Shown here one piece after another: positions 5,843 through 11,756 of a stretch of 11,756 nucleotides of DNA. Where the stretch lies: positions 1 to 11,756 of the forward strand of contig DATANR010000022.1 of the NCBI GenBank assembly GCA_036266155.1, read 5' to 3'. The notes under the pieces were generated by a model that saw nothing but the letters and a program-made list of their open reading frames with translations, was not told the origin of the DNA and did no database searches. Every line of letters starts with the position of its first letter. The stretch's first letter is position 1. Made by a program: the position numbers and the translations under genes. Source of the DNA: SIAJ01 sp036266155 (GTDB lineage: Bacteria; Planctomycetota; Planctomycetia; Gemmatales; Gemmataceae).

Positions 5843-7219
5843 ATGACCGCACCGACTTACGACAAGCTCAAGGCCCCCACGACCGGCACACGGGCCGTGA
5901 ACCAGAATGGCGCCTGGAAGTTCCCGGACGACCCGATCGTTTGTCTGCTCCGCGGCGACGGCATCGGGGCAGACGTCAATGGCGTGCCGGGCATCACGAC
6001 GGCTTCGGAGAAAGTCCTCGACGCGGCCGTGACGAAGGCCTACGGCGGCAAGCGCAAGATCGTCTGGTTCGACGTCCATGCCGGCGACGCGGCCCGGTCA
6101 CTGTACCGGCCGGAAGTGAAGGACGAGCAGGTCGGCAGCCTTTCTGAAGAAGAGCAACGCAAGCTTTACTTGCCGGACGACACGCTCAAAGCGTTCGAAT
6201 ACTACGGCCTCGGCCTCAAGGGCCCACTCACGACGCCGATCGGCGGCGGGTTCCGTTCGATCAACGTGTTCCTGCGCTTCAAGTTCGATCTCTATTCGTG
6301 TGTGCGGCCGGTGCGCTATTACAAAGGCGTTGATGCCCCGAACCGCAATGCGAACAAGGTCGACATGGTGATCTTCCGCGAGAACACGGAAGACGTGTAT
6401 TGCGGCATCGAGTTCAAGAGCGGCACCGATCGTGCGAAGAAGGTCGTCGCCTTCCTGCGTGAAATGGGCTACGGGCCGGACGTGTTGCTTGACTCGGCCG
6501 GCATCGGCATCAAGCCGATCTCACCGGAGCGCAGCAAGCGTTTGATCCGAATGGCGATTCAGTACGCGATCGACAAGAAATGCCCGAGCGTGACGCTCTG
6601 TCACAAGGGCAACATCATGAAATTCACGGAGGGCGCGTTCAAGGACTGGGGATACGAACTCGCGAAGGCCCAGTTTCGCGACAAGATCGTGACCGAGGAC
6701 GAGGTCTACAAGGACCACGGCGGCAAAGCACCGGCGGGCAAGGTGGTCATCAAGGACCGCATCGCTGACAGCATGTTCCAGCAGATCCAGCTTCGGCCCG
6801 ACGAATACAGCGTGATCGCGACGCCGAACTTGAATGGCGACTACCTCAGCGACGCGGTGGCCGCCCTCACCGGCGGCATCGGCCTCGCCGCCGGCGCCAA
6901 CATCGGCGACCGGGCCGCGATGTTCGAGGCCACGCACGGCACGGCCCCGAAGTACACGGGTAAGAACATGGCGAATCCGGGAGCGGTGCTCCTCTCGGGT
7001 GCGTTGCTATTCGAATACCTGCAGTGGTTCGAAGCCGCGGAGTTGGTGAACAAGGCAGTCGAGAAGACGTTCGCCGAGGCCGAGGAGACTGCCCAATCGG
7101 GGCCGGGCAAGAAACTGCATGTCACCTACGACATCGCCCGGCAATTCAAGGGCTACACCGACAAGGACGGGGCGACGAGCAGCGCGTTCGCAGATCGAAT
7201 CATTCACCACATTGGATGA
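5843..7219 (+). CDS. icd: NADP-dependent isocitrate dehydrogenase
   Basis: This 458-aa enzyme oxidatively decarboxylates isocitrate to 2-oxoglutarate in the TCA cycle, in the cytosol. It aligns by eye along its whole length with the E. coli Icd type. Substrate residues are conserved: Ser139 in GGGFRSIN (equivalent of the phosphorylated Ser113), Arg145, Arg155, Arg179 in MVIFREN, Tyr186 and Lys255 in HKGNIMKFTEGAFKDWGYE. The metal-binding Asp305, Asp333 (NGDY) and Asp337 are present. NADP preference is supported by Lys370-Tyr371 in HGTAPKY and by Tyr429/Arg433 in TYDIAR, which match E. coli Lys344/Tyr345 and Tyr391/Arg395. It is about 40 residues longer than E. coli Icd because of inserts near 82-110 and 410-425. 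The Shine-Dalgarno is weak. No kinase/phosphatase (aceK) gene is in the window. It converges on the DUF1549 gene. Confidence 0.97.
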   Translation: MTAPTYDKLKAPTTGTRAVNQNGAWKFPDDPIVCLLRGDGIGADVNGVPGITTASEKVLDAAVTKAYGGKRKIVWFDVHAGDAARSLYRPEVKDEQVGSLSEEEQRKLYLPDDTLKAFEYYGLGLKGPLTTPIGGGFRSINVFLRFKFDLYSCVRPVRYYKGVDAPNRNANKVDMVIFRENTEDVYCGIEFKSGTDRAKKVVAFLREMGYGPDVLLDSAGIGIKPISPERSKRLIRMAIQYAIDKKCPSVTLCHKGNIMKFTEGAFKDWGYELAKAQFRDKIVTEDEVYKDHGGKAPAGKVVIKDRIADSMFQQIQLRPDEYSVIATPNLNGDYLSDAVAALTGGIGLAAGANIGDRAAMFEATHGTAPKYTGKNMANPGAVLLSGALLFEYLQWFEAAELVNKAVEKTFAEAEETAQSGPGKKLHVTYDIARQFKGYTDKDGATSSAFADRIIHHIG

Positions 7220-7226
7220 GTTGCTT

Positions 7227-9488
7227 TCACGGCGCGTAAGCAAACTCATTTGCATTGAACAGTGCGAGGCAGAAGTCCGCCAGCGCGACGGCATGGGCCA
7301 TGTCCGCCCGCGCTGGCAATTCGTCGGGCACGCCGGCTGGCAAGCGCGCACGCAGGCGATCCGCCGCGGACTCGGATTGGTCCTTCAAAAACTGCCTGGC
7401 GATCGTCACCTCTTCAGTCGTCGGACGGCGGCTGAACGCACGCTGATAAGCGCGCTCGATCTGCTTGCCCAAATCCGAACTGCATTCATGCAGCAAGCGC
7501 GACGCCATTGCCCGGCTTTGCTGTTGCGTGAACGGGCCGTTCATCAGAATCAAGGCTTGCGGGGCAAATGTCGAAGCGCCGCGATTGGCGCACGGAAACA
7601 GGCGGTCGGGCTGGTCGAACGCTTCAAGCATTGGCAGGCGGACATTGCGTTTGGCCAGCAAGTACAGGGACCGGCGATTGTGTTGCGTGGCGTCTGGTGT
7701 TGTCGACCACAATCCATCCGGCTCACCTTCGGTAAAGATCAAGTCGTAGACCTCCGGCTCGAGCGGCACGCGGATGCTCGGTCCGCCCACCTGGGTCGTC
7801 AGCGTCCCCGCTGCAGCGAGCATGCAATCGCGCAGGCTCTCGCCATCGAGCCGTTGCCGGTTCATGCGCCCGATCAAGCGGTCGTCATCGGCTCGCGATC
7901 GTGATGATTGTTGATAGGTGTTCGACATCACGATCATCTTGTGCATTGGCTTGAAATGCCAACCGTTGGCTGTGAACTCCGTGGCCAAGAAGTCGAGTAA
8001 TTCCGGGTGCGTCGGCTTGTCGCCGCGGAGGCCAAAGTCGTTGGGTGTGCCCACGAGGCCGCGGCCGAAATGGTGCTGCCAGACGCGGTTCATGATCACG
8101 CGGGCCGTGAGCGGATGATCCTGCTGTGCGATCCACTTTGCGAGGTCTCGACGGTTCAAGCGTGACGCGCTCGGCTGCGCCTCGCGGCTAACGGCAAGCA
8201 CGCGTGGAAACGCCGGCTCGACGGTGCCGATCTTGCGACCGAGTTCGCCACGCTTAAGAACGTGTGTCGGCGGAGGCGCGCCCTCGTCAGCGATCGTCCA
8301 CGCGCTCGGCGGCGGCGGTGGCAATTGCGCTTCCAAAGCGTGTTGCTGTTCGCGCAGGTCCGTCCGACGAGCACGATCTTCGGGAGCCAGTGCCGCAATG
8401 ATTTCATCCCACGTCACTTTGATGAGCGTCTCGGCCTGGCTGGCGAGTTGCTTCTGCTCCGCGGTGCGCTTGCTGGATTCCGTATCCAGCGCGGCGCGAT
8501 AGGCCGGCTCAAGCTTGTCTCTCTTCCCGTCGCGGATCTTGGCCCGGTAAGGCTTGTCGATCGCCTCGACCTGCGTCTTCAACGGATTGATCTTCGCATT
8601 GAGCGCGGCGACACGGTCCTTGTATGTCTGCTTCTCCTCGGGCGTGGCAAATTCGACATCCTTGAACTTGGCAGCCGCGAAGAACGCTTCGAGACGGTAG
8701 TAGTCGGCCTGCGAGACAGGGTCGAACTTGTGGTCATGGCAGCGCGCACAGTTGAATGTCAGGCCAAGGACCGCCGCGCCGACGCCTTGTACATATTCGA
8801 TGAGCAGTTCCTGGCGGACCATCGCCGGGTCGACGTTGCCGGAGACGAGGTGGATCGGCCCGCAGCGATGCATGCCGCTGGCGATCCAGAGATCGGCGAC
8901 CTCACGCGCGTCCTTGCCGGCGGCCAACTCATCGCCGGCCAATTGCTCGGTCAGGAACTGGTCGTAGGGCTTGTCCGCATTGAAGGAGCGAGCCACGTAG
9001 TCGCGATAACGCCACGCGTGCGGGCGGTCCGCGTCCATCTCATAGCCGTTCGATTCACCGAACCGGACGACGTCGAGCCAGTGTTGGGCCCACCGTTCGC
9101 CGTACTGAGGTGAGGTCAGGAGGCGATCAACGACTTTTTCGTATGCGCTGGGCGAAGAATCCGCGAGGAAGGCATCCTGCTCTTCAGGGGTGGGCGGCAA
9201 CCCGACGAGATCAAGGTACAGCCGGCGAAGCAGAACCAGTTTCTCGGCCGGCGTCGATGGCGACAGTCCGGTCGCTTCGAGTTTGGCGAGAATAAAGGAA
9301 TCGACCGGCGTGCGAATCCAAGACGCCTGCTTGACCGTCGGAACTATCGGTCGGGCCGGGGGTTGGAACGACCAGTGCTGTCGGTCGACCGGCGAAATAG
9401 GTTTTTCGGGAATCGGTTCGGCAGACGGCGCCGAAGTGGATTGAATGGAGGCAAGGGCCAGGATCGTCCATAAATGATGTCGGCGCAT
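7227..9488 (-). CDS. Secreted DUF1549/DUF1553 planctomycete protein with CxxCH motif
   Basis: This 753-aa exported protein belongs to a family that is very abundant in planctomycetes and has no settled biochemical role. A modest signal peptide (residues 1-23, hydrophobic LWTILALASI, then SA) precedes the DUF1549 domain at about 58-275. That domain contains LDLVGLPPTPEE (93-104), YGERWAQHWLDVVRFGES (129-146) and NCARCHDHKFDP (246-257). The CARCH at 247-251 is a heme-c-type CxxCH. A charged, probably coiled-coil insert spans 283-390 and ends in a run of prolines (390-394). DUF1553 covers about 443-745, with NRVWQHHFGRGLV (467-479), RRSLYLL (605-611) and a typical end, NANEFAYAP. There is no separate N-terminal cytochrome (PSC1-like) module. 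AAGGA lies 9 nt before ATG 9488. The DUF1501 gene that usually accompanies the family is not adjacent: icd lies downstream, 7 bp away. I infer a periplasmic or envelope redox-linked role at low confidence. Confidence 0.93.
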   Translation of the reverse strand: MRRHHLWTILALASIQSTSAPSAEPIPEKPISPVDRQHWSFQPPARPIVPTVKQASWIRTPVDSFILAKLEATGLSPSTPAEKLVLLRRLYLDLVGLPPTPEEQDAFLADSSPSAYEKVVDRLLTSPQYGERWAQHWLDVVRFGESNGYEMDADRPHAWRYRDYVARSFNADKPYDQFLTEQLAGDELAAGKDAREVADLWIASGMHRCGPIHLVSGNVDPAMVRQELLIEYVQGVGAAVLGLTFNCARCHDHKFDPVSQADYYRLEAFFAAAKFKDVEFATPEEKQTYKDRVAALNAKINPLKTQVEAIDKPYRAKIRDGKRDKLEPAYRAALDTESSKRTAEQKQLASQAETLIKVTWDEIIAALAPEDRARRTDLREQQHALEAQLPPPPPSAWTIADEGAPPPTHVLKRGELGRKIGTVEPAFPRVLAVSREAQPSASRLNRRDLAKWIAQQDHPLTARVIMNRVWQHHFGRGLVGTPNDFGLRGDKPTHPELLDFLATEFTANGWHFKPMHKMIVMSNTYQQSSRSRADDDRLIGRMNRQRLDGESLRDCMLAAAGTLTTQVGGPSIRVPLEPEVYDLIFTEGEPDGLWSTTPDATQHNRRSLYLLAKRNVRLPMLEAFDQPDRLFPCANRGASTFAPQALILMNGPFTQQQSRAMASRLLHECSSDLGKQIERAYQRAFSRRPTTEEVTIARQFLKDQSESAADRLRARLPAGVPDELPARADMAHAVALADFCLALFNANEFAYAP

Positions 9489-9721
9489 GGAGTTCTGTCC
9501 TTCGACGACCTGCCGGATTGACGACGAGCGGTAGAATGATGTTATTCCAAAACCTCAATCTATCGCAAGGGGCAGGCGACCGAGAGCAAGCGGTTGCCCA
9601 ACAATACGGTGGGACGCATGTTGAAACAGTCGGCCAAGGCCTGAACCCGCCGGTCGGTCAAGCGCGTCCCTGAGATCAACCTGTAACGCACCAGAAGTTT
9701 GCGCCGGCCTGAGAAACCTTG

Positions 9722-9742
9722 CCGGCTATGTCGGAAAGCCGG
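9722..9742. promoter_or_regulatory. Operator-like dyad upstream of the sigma factor
   Basis: CCGGCT (9722-9727) and AGCCGG (9737-9742) form a perfect 6-bp inverted repeat with a 9-nt gap, centred about 14 bp upstream of the TATAGT hexamer. It covers the place where a -35 element would be. The size and spacing fit a dimeric repressor or activator site, but GC-rich dyads of this length can arise by chance. Confidence 0.3.
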
Positions 9743-9751
9743 TGCTATAGT
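9743..9751 (+). promoter_or_regulatory. Extended -10 promoter of the sigma factor
   Basis: TGCTATAGT is a near-perfect extended -10 (TGnTATAAT, one mismatch). No good -35 is seen at 17 bp, which is typical of extended -10 promoters. Initiation would fall near 9758, just before the leader hairpin. Confidence 0.5.
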
Positions 9752-9760
9752 TGGATAGGA

Positions 9761-9779
9761 ACGGGGTTTTGTGCCCCGT
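9761..9779 (+). other. Leader hairpin in the sigma-factor 5' UTR
   Basis: ACGGGG (9761-9766) pairs perfectly with CCCCGT (9774-9779) around the 7-nt loop TTTTGTG. It would lie at the extreme 5' end of the predicted transcript, a position that commonly protects mRNA. A GTG at 9771 in frame with the sigma factor falls in this loop and has no Shine-Dalgarno, which argues against its use as the start. Confidence 0.45.
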
Positions 9780-9824
9780 CGTCGCCCCCGTTCAGGACGG
9801 ACGGCCCCGGTCAGGATGGAACGA

Positions 9825-11306
9825 ATGAAGCACACCGCGCCGCACTCCTACTCCCGTCACCCGGCCGATCAGGACCACCGGAGCGAGGAGAATCTGGACG
9901 CAGAGTTGTCGCCCGCCGACCAGGAAGAACTTGGTTCGCGCGGGGCCGACGATACTCTGGGCCTTTACCTCCGCCAGATGGGGTCGATCCCCATGCTGAA
10001 GCGGCCGGACGAAATCGAGGTCGCATCCCGGCTCGAGCGCGTGCGCTCGCGGTTCCGTTTTGCGGCCTTGCGTAGCACGTTTATCATCAATCGGGCCTAT
10101 GGAACCTTCGCGGCCGTCCAGGCCGGTCAGCTGGCGTTCGACCCTCAGGTCGACGTCATTACCACGGCAAATCTGCGCCGCGACCAGATCCTGCGCCGCC
10201 TGCCACTCCACTTGCGTACGCTCGAAACCATTTTGCGTGAAGAGCGCGAGCAATTCCCGGCCGGCTTGACCCTGACCAACGTCCGCGACCTGAATGCCTG
10301 GCGCCGCAACCGCTGGCTGCGTTTGCGCAAGGCCGGCAAGCTAATGGTCGAGCTGTCGCCGCGGACGGAGGCGCTCGAACGCTGGGTAGACGACCTGGGC
10401 CTGAAGGCTCGCGATGTCAACAAGCTGCTGATGTCGATCCACATGGGTCGGCCGAAGACGCTGGCGGCTCGTGCCGAGCGCAACGACGCGTTCCGGTCGG
10501 CCATCGAGTCGTGCTGGGCCGAGCCGGAGGAATTGAACGCGCTTTTGCGCGTCATTCGCCGCCGCCGCGAGGAGTACCATCGAGTGCGCAGCGAGTTGGC
10601 CGAAGCCAATCTGCGGCTCGTGGTCTCGATCGCCAAGAAGTACCGCAATCGCGGCCTGCCCTTCGCGGACCTGATTCAGGAAGGCAATCGCGGTCTGCTC
10701 CGTGCCGTGGACAAGTACGAGTACAAGCTCGAATTCAAGTTCGGCACCTATGCGACGTGGTGGATTCGGCAGAGCATTCAGCGTGCGCTCGCCGACCTGT
10801 CGCGCACGGTGCGCGTCCCATGCCACCAGATTGCGGTGCTCGGGCAAACCGAGCGGGCGCGAACCGAATTGGCCGGCGAACTGGGCCGCGAGCCGACTAT
10901 CGAGGAACTGGCCGGCAAGGTTGGCTTGCCGGTCTCTGAGGTTCGATCGTTGCGGGCCGTCGGCAAGCATCCGGTGAGCCTGCACGAGCCGGTTGGCGGC
11001 GATGGCGAGCGTGCCCTGGAAGATTTCCTCCGCGACCGTGGTGGCGTGACGCCGGGCGAGCACGTCGACCAGCACTTGCTACGCGAACGCATCGTCGAAG
11101 TCTTGAAGTCGCTGGCCCAGCGTGAGCGCGAGGTGATCGAACTGCGTTACGGCCTGAAAGACGGCCAGCCGAAGACGCTCGACGAGGTCGCTCGTCTCTT
11201 CGGCATCACCCGCGAACGCATCCGCCAAATCGAAGCCCGCGGCATATTGAAATTGCGGCAGCCCGTGCGCAGCGTGCGCCTGGAACAGTTCGCCGAGGTC
11301 GAGTGA
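9825..11306 (+). CDS. RNA polymerase sigma-70 factor, RpoD/SigA-like (group 1 or 2)
   Basis: This protein directs RNA polymerase to promoters. I prefer ATG 9825 (493 aa) because AGGA lies 8 nt before it. ATG 9816 and GTG 9771 are in frame but have weaker sites. Numbered from 9825, region 1.2 is at about 41-74 (DDTLGLYLRQMGSIPML). A non-conserved, helix-rich insert covers about 75-250. Region 2 is about 252-335, with LRLVVSIAKKYRNRGLPF, FADLIQEGNRGLLRAVDKYEY and the 2.3/2.4 core FGTYATWWIRQSIQRAL. Region 3 follows, including EDFLRD of the 3.2 finger (about 399-404). Region 4 ends in TRERIRQIEARGILKLRQP (462-480), the -35-binding helix-turn-helix. The usual acidic region 1.1 is absent: only about 40 residues precede 1.2. 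FGTYATWW replaces the common FSTYATWW. This could be the primary factor or a group 2 paralogue; planctomycetes often carry several. A strong terminator follows the stop. Confidence 0.92.
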   Translation: MKHTAPHSYSRHPADQDHRSEENLDAELSPADQEELGSRGADDTLGLYLRQMGSIPMLKRPDEIEVASRLERVRSRFRFAALRSTFIINRAYGTFAAVQAGQLAFDPQVDVITTANLRRDQILRRLPLHLRTLETILREEREQFPAGLTLTNVRDLNAWRRNRWLRLRKAGKLMVELSPRTEALERWVDDLGLKARDVNKLLMSIHMGRPKTLAARAERNDAFRSAIESCWAEPEELNALLRVIRRRREEYHRVRSELAEANLRLVVSIAKKYRNRGLPFADLIQEGNRGLLRAVDKYEYKLEFKFGTYATWWIRQSIQRALADLSRTVRVPCHQIAVLGQTERARTELAGELGREPTIEELAGKVGLPVSEVRSLRAVGKHPVSLHEPVGGDGERALEDFLRDRGGVTPGEHVDQHLLRERIVEVLKSLAQREREVIELRYGLKDGQPKTLDEVARLFGITRERIRQIEARGILKLRQPVRSVRLEQFAEVE

Positions 11307-11330
11307 GGCCGAAGCGAAGCGAGGCAAAAA

Positions 11331-11366
11331 GCGAGCCCGGCCGGAAAAGCCGGGCTCGCGGTTTTT
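11331..11366. terminator. Rho-independent terminator, probably bidirectional
   Basis: GCGAGCCCGGC (11331-11341) and GCCGGGCTCGC (11349-11359) form a perfect 11-bp GC-rich stem with a 7-nt loop, followed by GG and five T. On the opposite strand the stem is followed by five T (AAAAA at 11326-11330 on plus). It sits 24 nt after the sigma-factor stop and about 50 nt beyond the FmdB-like stop, so it can serve both convergent genes. Confidence 0.9.
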
Positions 11367-11415
11367 CCGACGCCTTGAATGCCTCGAATGGTGCGGGGCG
11401 GTAACTTAACCCTTT

Positions 11416-11694
11416 TTAGCGTCGAATCACGTCCGGCCCGGAGCCAGCGGTCTTCTCATACCGGCCATCGCCCGCTTTCTTGTATTGCGTAAACCCAAGC
11501 TTGCCCAAGCGTTCCGGGCTCAGGTTGCCCGCCCCGAAGCGCGTCATGGTATTCGGCGCGGCGATGATCCGCTGCACCGGCTTCCCCGTTTCCGGATGCA
11601 CCGTCAGCGGTGGATCGCTCATCCGCTGCATGACTTCGAACACTTCGCCGTCGATGCCGTCCGGCTCGATCACCTGATACACGTAGAGGGGCAT
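11416..11694 (-). CDS. FmdB-family small protein lacking the zinc-ribbon cysteines
   Basis: This 92-aa protein starts like FmdB-type putative regulatory proteins (MPLYVYQV... then FEVMQRMSDPPLT at 19-31, GKPVQRII at 37-44). In the classic family two knuckles, CxxCG and CPxCG, bind zinc. Here the aligned positions are Val8/Pro11 and His33/Thr36 (HPETG), and the protein has no cysteine at all, so a standard zinc ribbon cannot form. The C-terminal half contains LSPERLGKLGFTQYKKAGDG (58-77) and ends YEKTAGSGPDVIRR. The ordered, well-conserved-looking sequence argues for a working protein rather than a decayed one. ATG 11694 has a modest GAGCGAG-type site. The gene is convergent with the sigma factor across a shared terminator. 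The role is unknown, and the FmdB regulator label rests on a remote amidase-operon homologue. Confidence 0.82.
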   Translation of the reverse strand: MPLYVYQVIEPDGIDGEVFEVMQRMSDPPLTVHPETGKPVQRIIAAPNTMTRFGAGNLSPERLGKLGFTQYKKAGDGRYEKTAGSGPDVIRR

Positions 11695-11712
11695 GGTTTT
11701 CTCGCTCTTGCT

Positions 11713-11737
11713 CCCCCTCTCCGTTTCGGAGAGGGGG
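11713..11737. repeat. Palindromic CT/GA-rich repeat at the right edge
   Basis: CCCCCTCTCCG (11713-11723) and CGGAGAGGGGG (11727-11737) are perfect reverse complements with loop TTT. The element is followed by CCGGGGGGAGAGG (11738-11750), a degenerate extra copy of the purine arm. It resembles the CCCTCTCC...GGAGAGGG palindromes dispersed in many GC-rich genomes. It begins 19 nt upstream of the FmdB-like start codon, so it would lie in that gene's leader or promoter. The window ends before its full extent is seen. Confidence 0.7.
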
Positions 11738-11756
11738 CCGGGGGGAGAGGTTTTCG

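Larger units (their letters stand above)
9489..9824. other. Divergent intergenic region of 336 bp
   Basis: This gap separates the DUF1549 gene from the sigma factor. I see no supported gene. A 91-codon minus-strand frame at 9560-9835 overlaps the sigma-factor start, has no convincing Shine-Dalgarno and resembles no family. The right half holds a dyad (9722-9742), an extended -10 (9743-9751) and a leader hairpin (9761-9779), described separately. Near 9535-9560 an AT-richer patch gives, on the minus strand, a weak TTGCGA-18-TAACAT promoter-like pair for the DUF1549 gene. Confidence 0.5.

Noticed and set aside
5700..5852. N-terminal extension of the charged-tail membrane protein to ATG 5852
   Set aside because: It would overlap the start of isocitrate dehydrogenase and run through the candidate promoter at 5733-5760. 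The natural start is directly before the hydrophobic helix at 5699.
7217..7260. Terminator between the convergent icd and DUF1549 genes
   Set aside because: The gap is only 7 bp and the nearby GCAAA/TTTGC pairing is a 5-bp stem without a T-tract, so no terminator can be supported.
8472..8490. Inverted repeat GCTGGAT / ATCCAGC with a 5-nt loop
   Set aside because: It is only a 7-bp stem within the charged-insert coding sequence of the DUF1549 gene. This is expected by chance and has no T-run.
8262..9113. 283-codon plus-strand frame opposite the DUF1549/DUF1553 gene
   Set aside because: It is a shadow of a gene with clear conserved motifs and lacks start signals.
9771..9824. GTG 9771 as the sigma-factor start
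   Set aside because: It sits in a hairpin loop about 13 nt from the predicted transcript start and has no ribosome site. The added residues are Arg/Pro-rich and unlike sigma factors.
9560..9835. 91-codon minus-strand frame in the divergent gap
   Set aside because: It crosses the sigma-factor promoter and start, is Arg-rich, has no Shine-Dalgarno and resembles no family.
10341..11075. 244-codon minus-strand frame opposite the sigma factor
   Set aside because: The sigma-70 regions on the plus strand account for this DNA. The antisense frame is typical of GC-rich coding sequence.
1..11756. CRISPR array, tRNA/rRNA gene, transposase, prophage or toxin-antitoxin module
   Set aside because: I saw no spaced repeats, cloverleaf, rRNA core sequence, recombinase motifs or small overlapping gene pair.

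Overview
The window looks like ordinary chromosomal DNA from a GC-rich planctomycete, probably of the Gemmata/Gemmatales type. This is inference from gene content. The supporting genes are a secreted DUF1549/DUF1553 protein with a CxxCH motif, a secreted CotH-like protein, a secreted S9 peptidase, a cysteine-free FmdB-like protein and a primary-type sigma factor with a shortened N-terminus. Genes are loosely packed and often change strand, and long antisense open frames are common, as expected at high GC. I found no rRNA, tRNA, CRISPR array, transposase, phage gene or recognisable defence island.

Layout: a minus-strand gene begins at 54 and runs off the left edge. A minus-strand secreted S9 peptidase (143-2164) lies upstream of it. 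A 220-bp divergent gap holds a perfect 27-bp inverted repeat. The plus-strand CotH-family protein (2385-3515) follows and converges on, and overlaps, a minus-strand class I/II aminotransferase (3466-4776). A second perfect inverted repeat (16-bp arms) lies inside the 3' end of the aminotransferase frame. Upstream of the aminotransferase, on the same strand and probably in the same transcript, is a two-helix membrane protein with a strongly charged repetitive tail (4854-5699). A 143-bp divergent promoter region separates it from NADP-type isocitrate dehydrogenase (5843-7219, plus), which converges with a 7-bp gap on the minus-strand DUF1549/DUF1553 protein (7227-9488). A 336-bp divergent region with a good extended -10 promoter leads to the plus-strand sigma-70 factor (9825-11306). 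A strong bidirectional-looking terminator separates it from the minus-strand FmdB-like gene (11416-11694). A third palindromic repeat sits at the right edge.

The genes do not form an evident single pathway. Icd belongs to the TCA cycle, the sigma factor is housekeeping-like, and the three secreted proteins are typical planctomycete accessory surface or exported enzymes. I found no convincing undescribed multi-gene system. The most distinctive signals are the three different palindromic elements at gene boundaries, the aminotransferase whose C-terminus is encoded by one of them and then runs into its neighbour, the FmdB-like protein without zinc-ligand cysteines, and the membrane protein with tandem acidic/arginine repeats.
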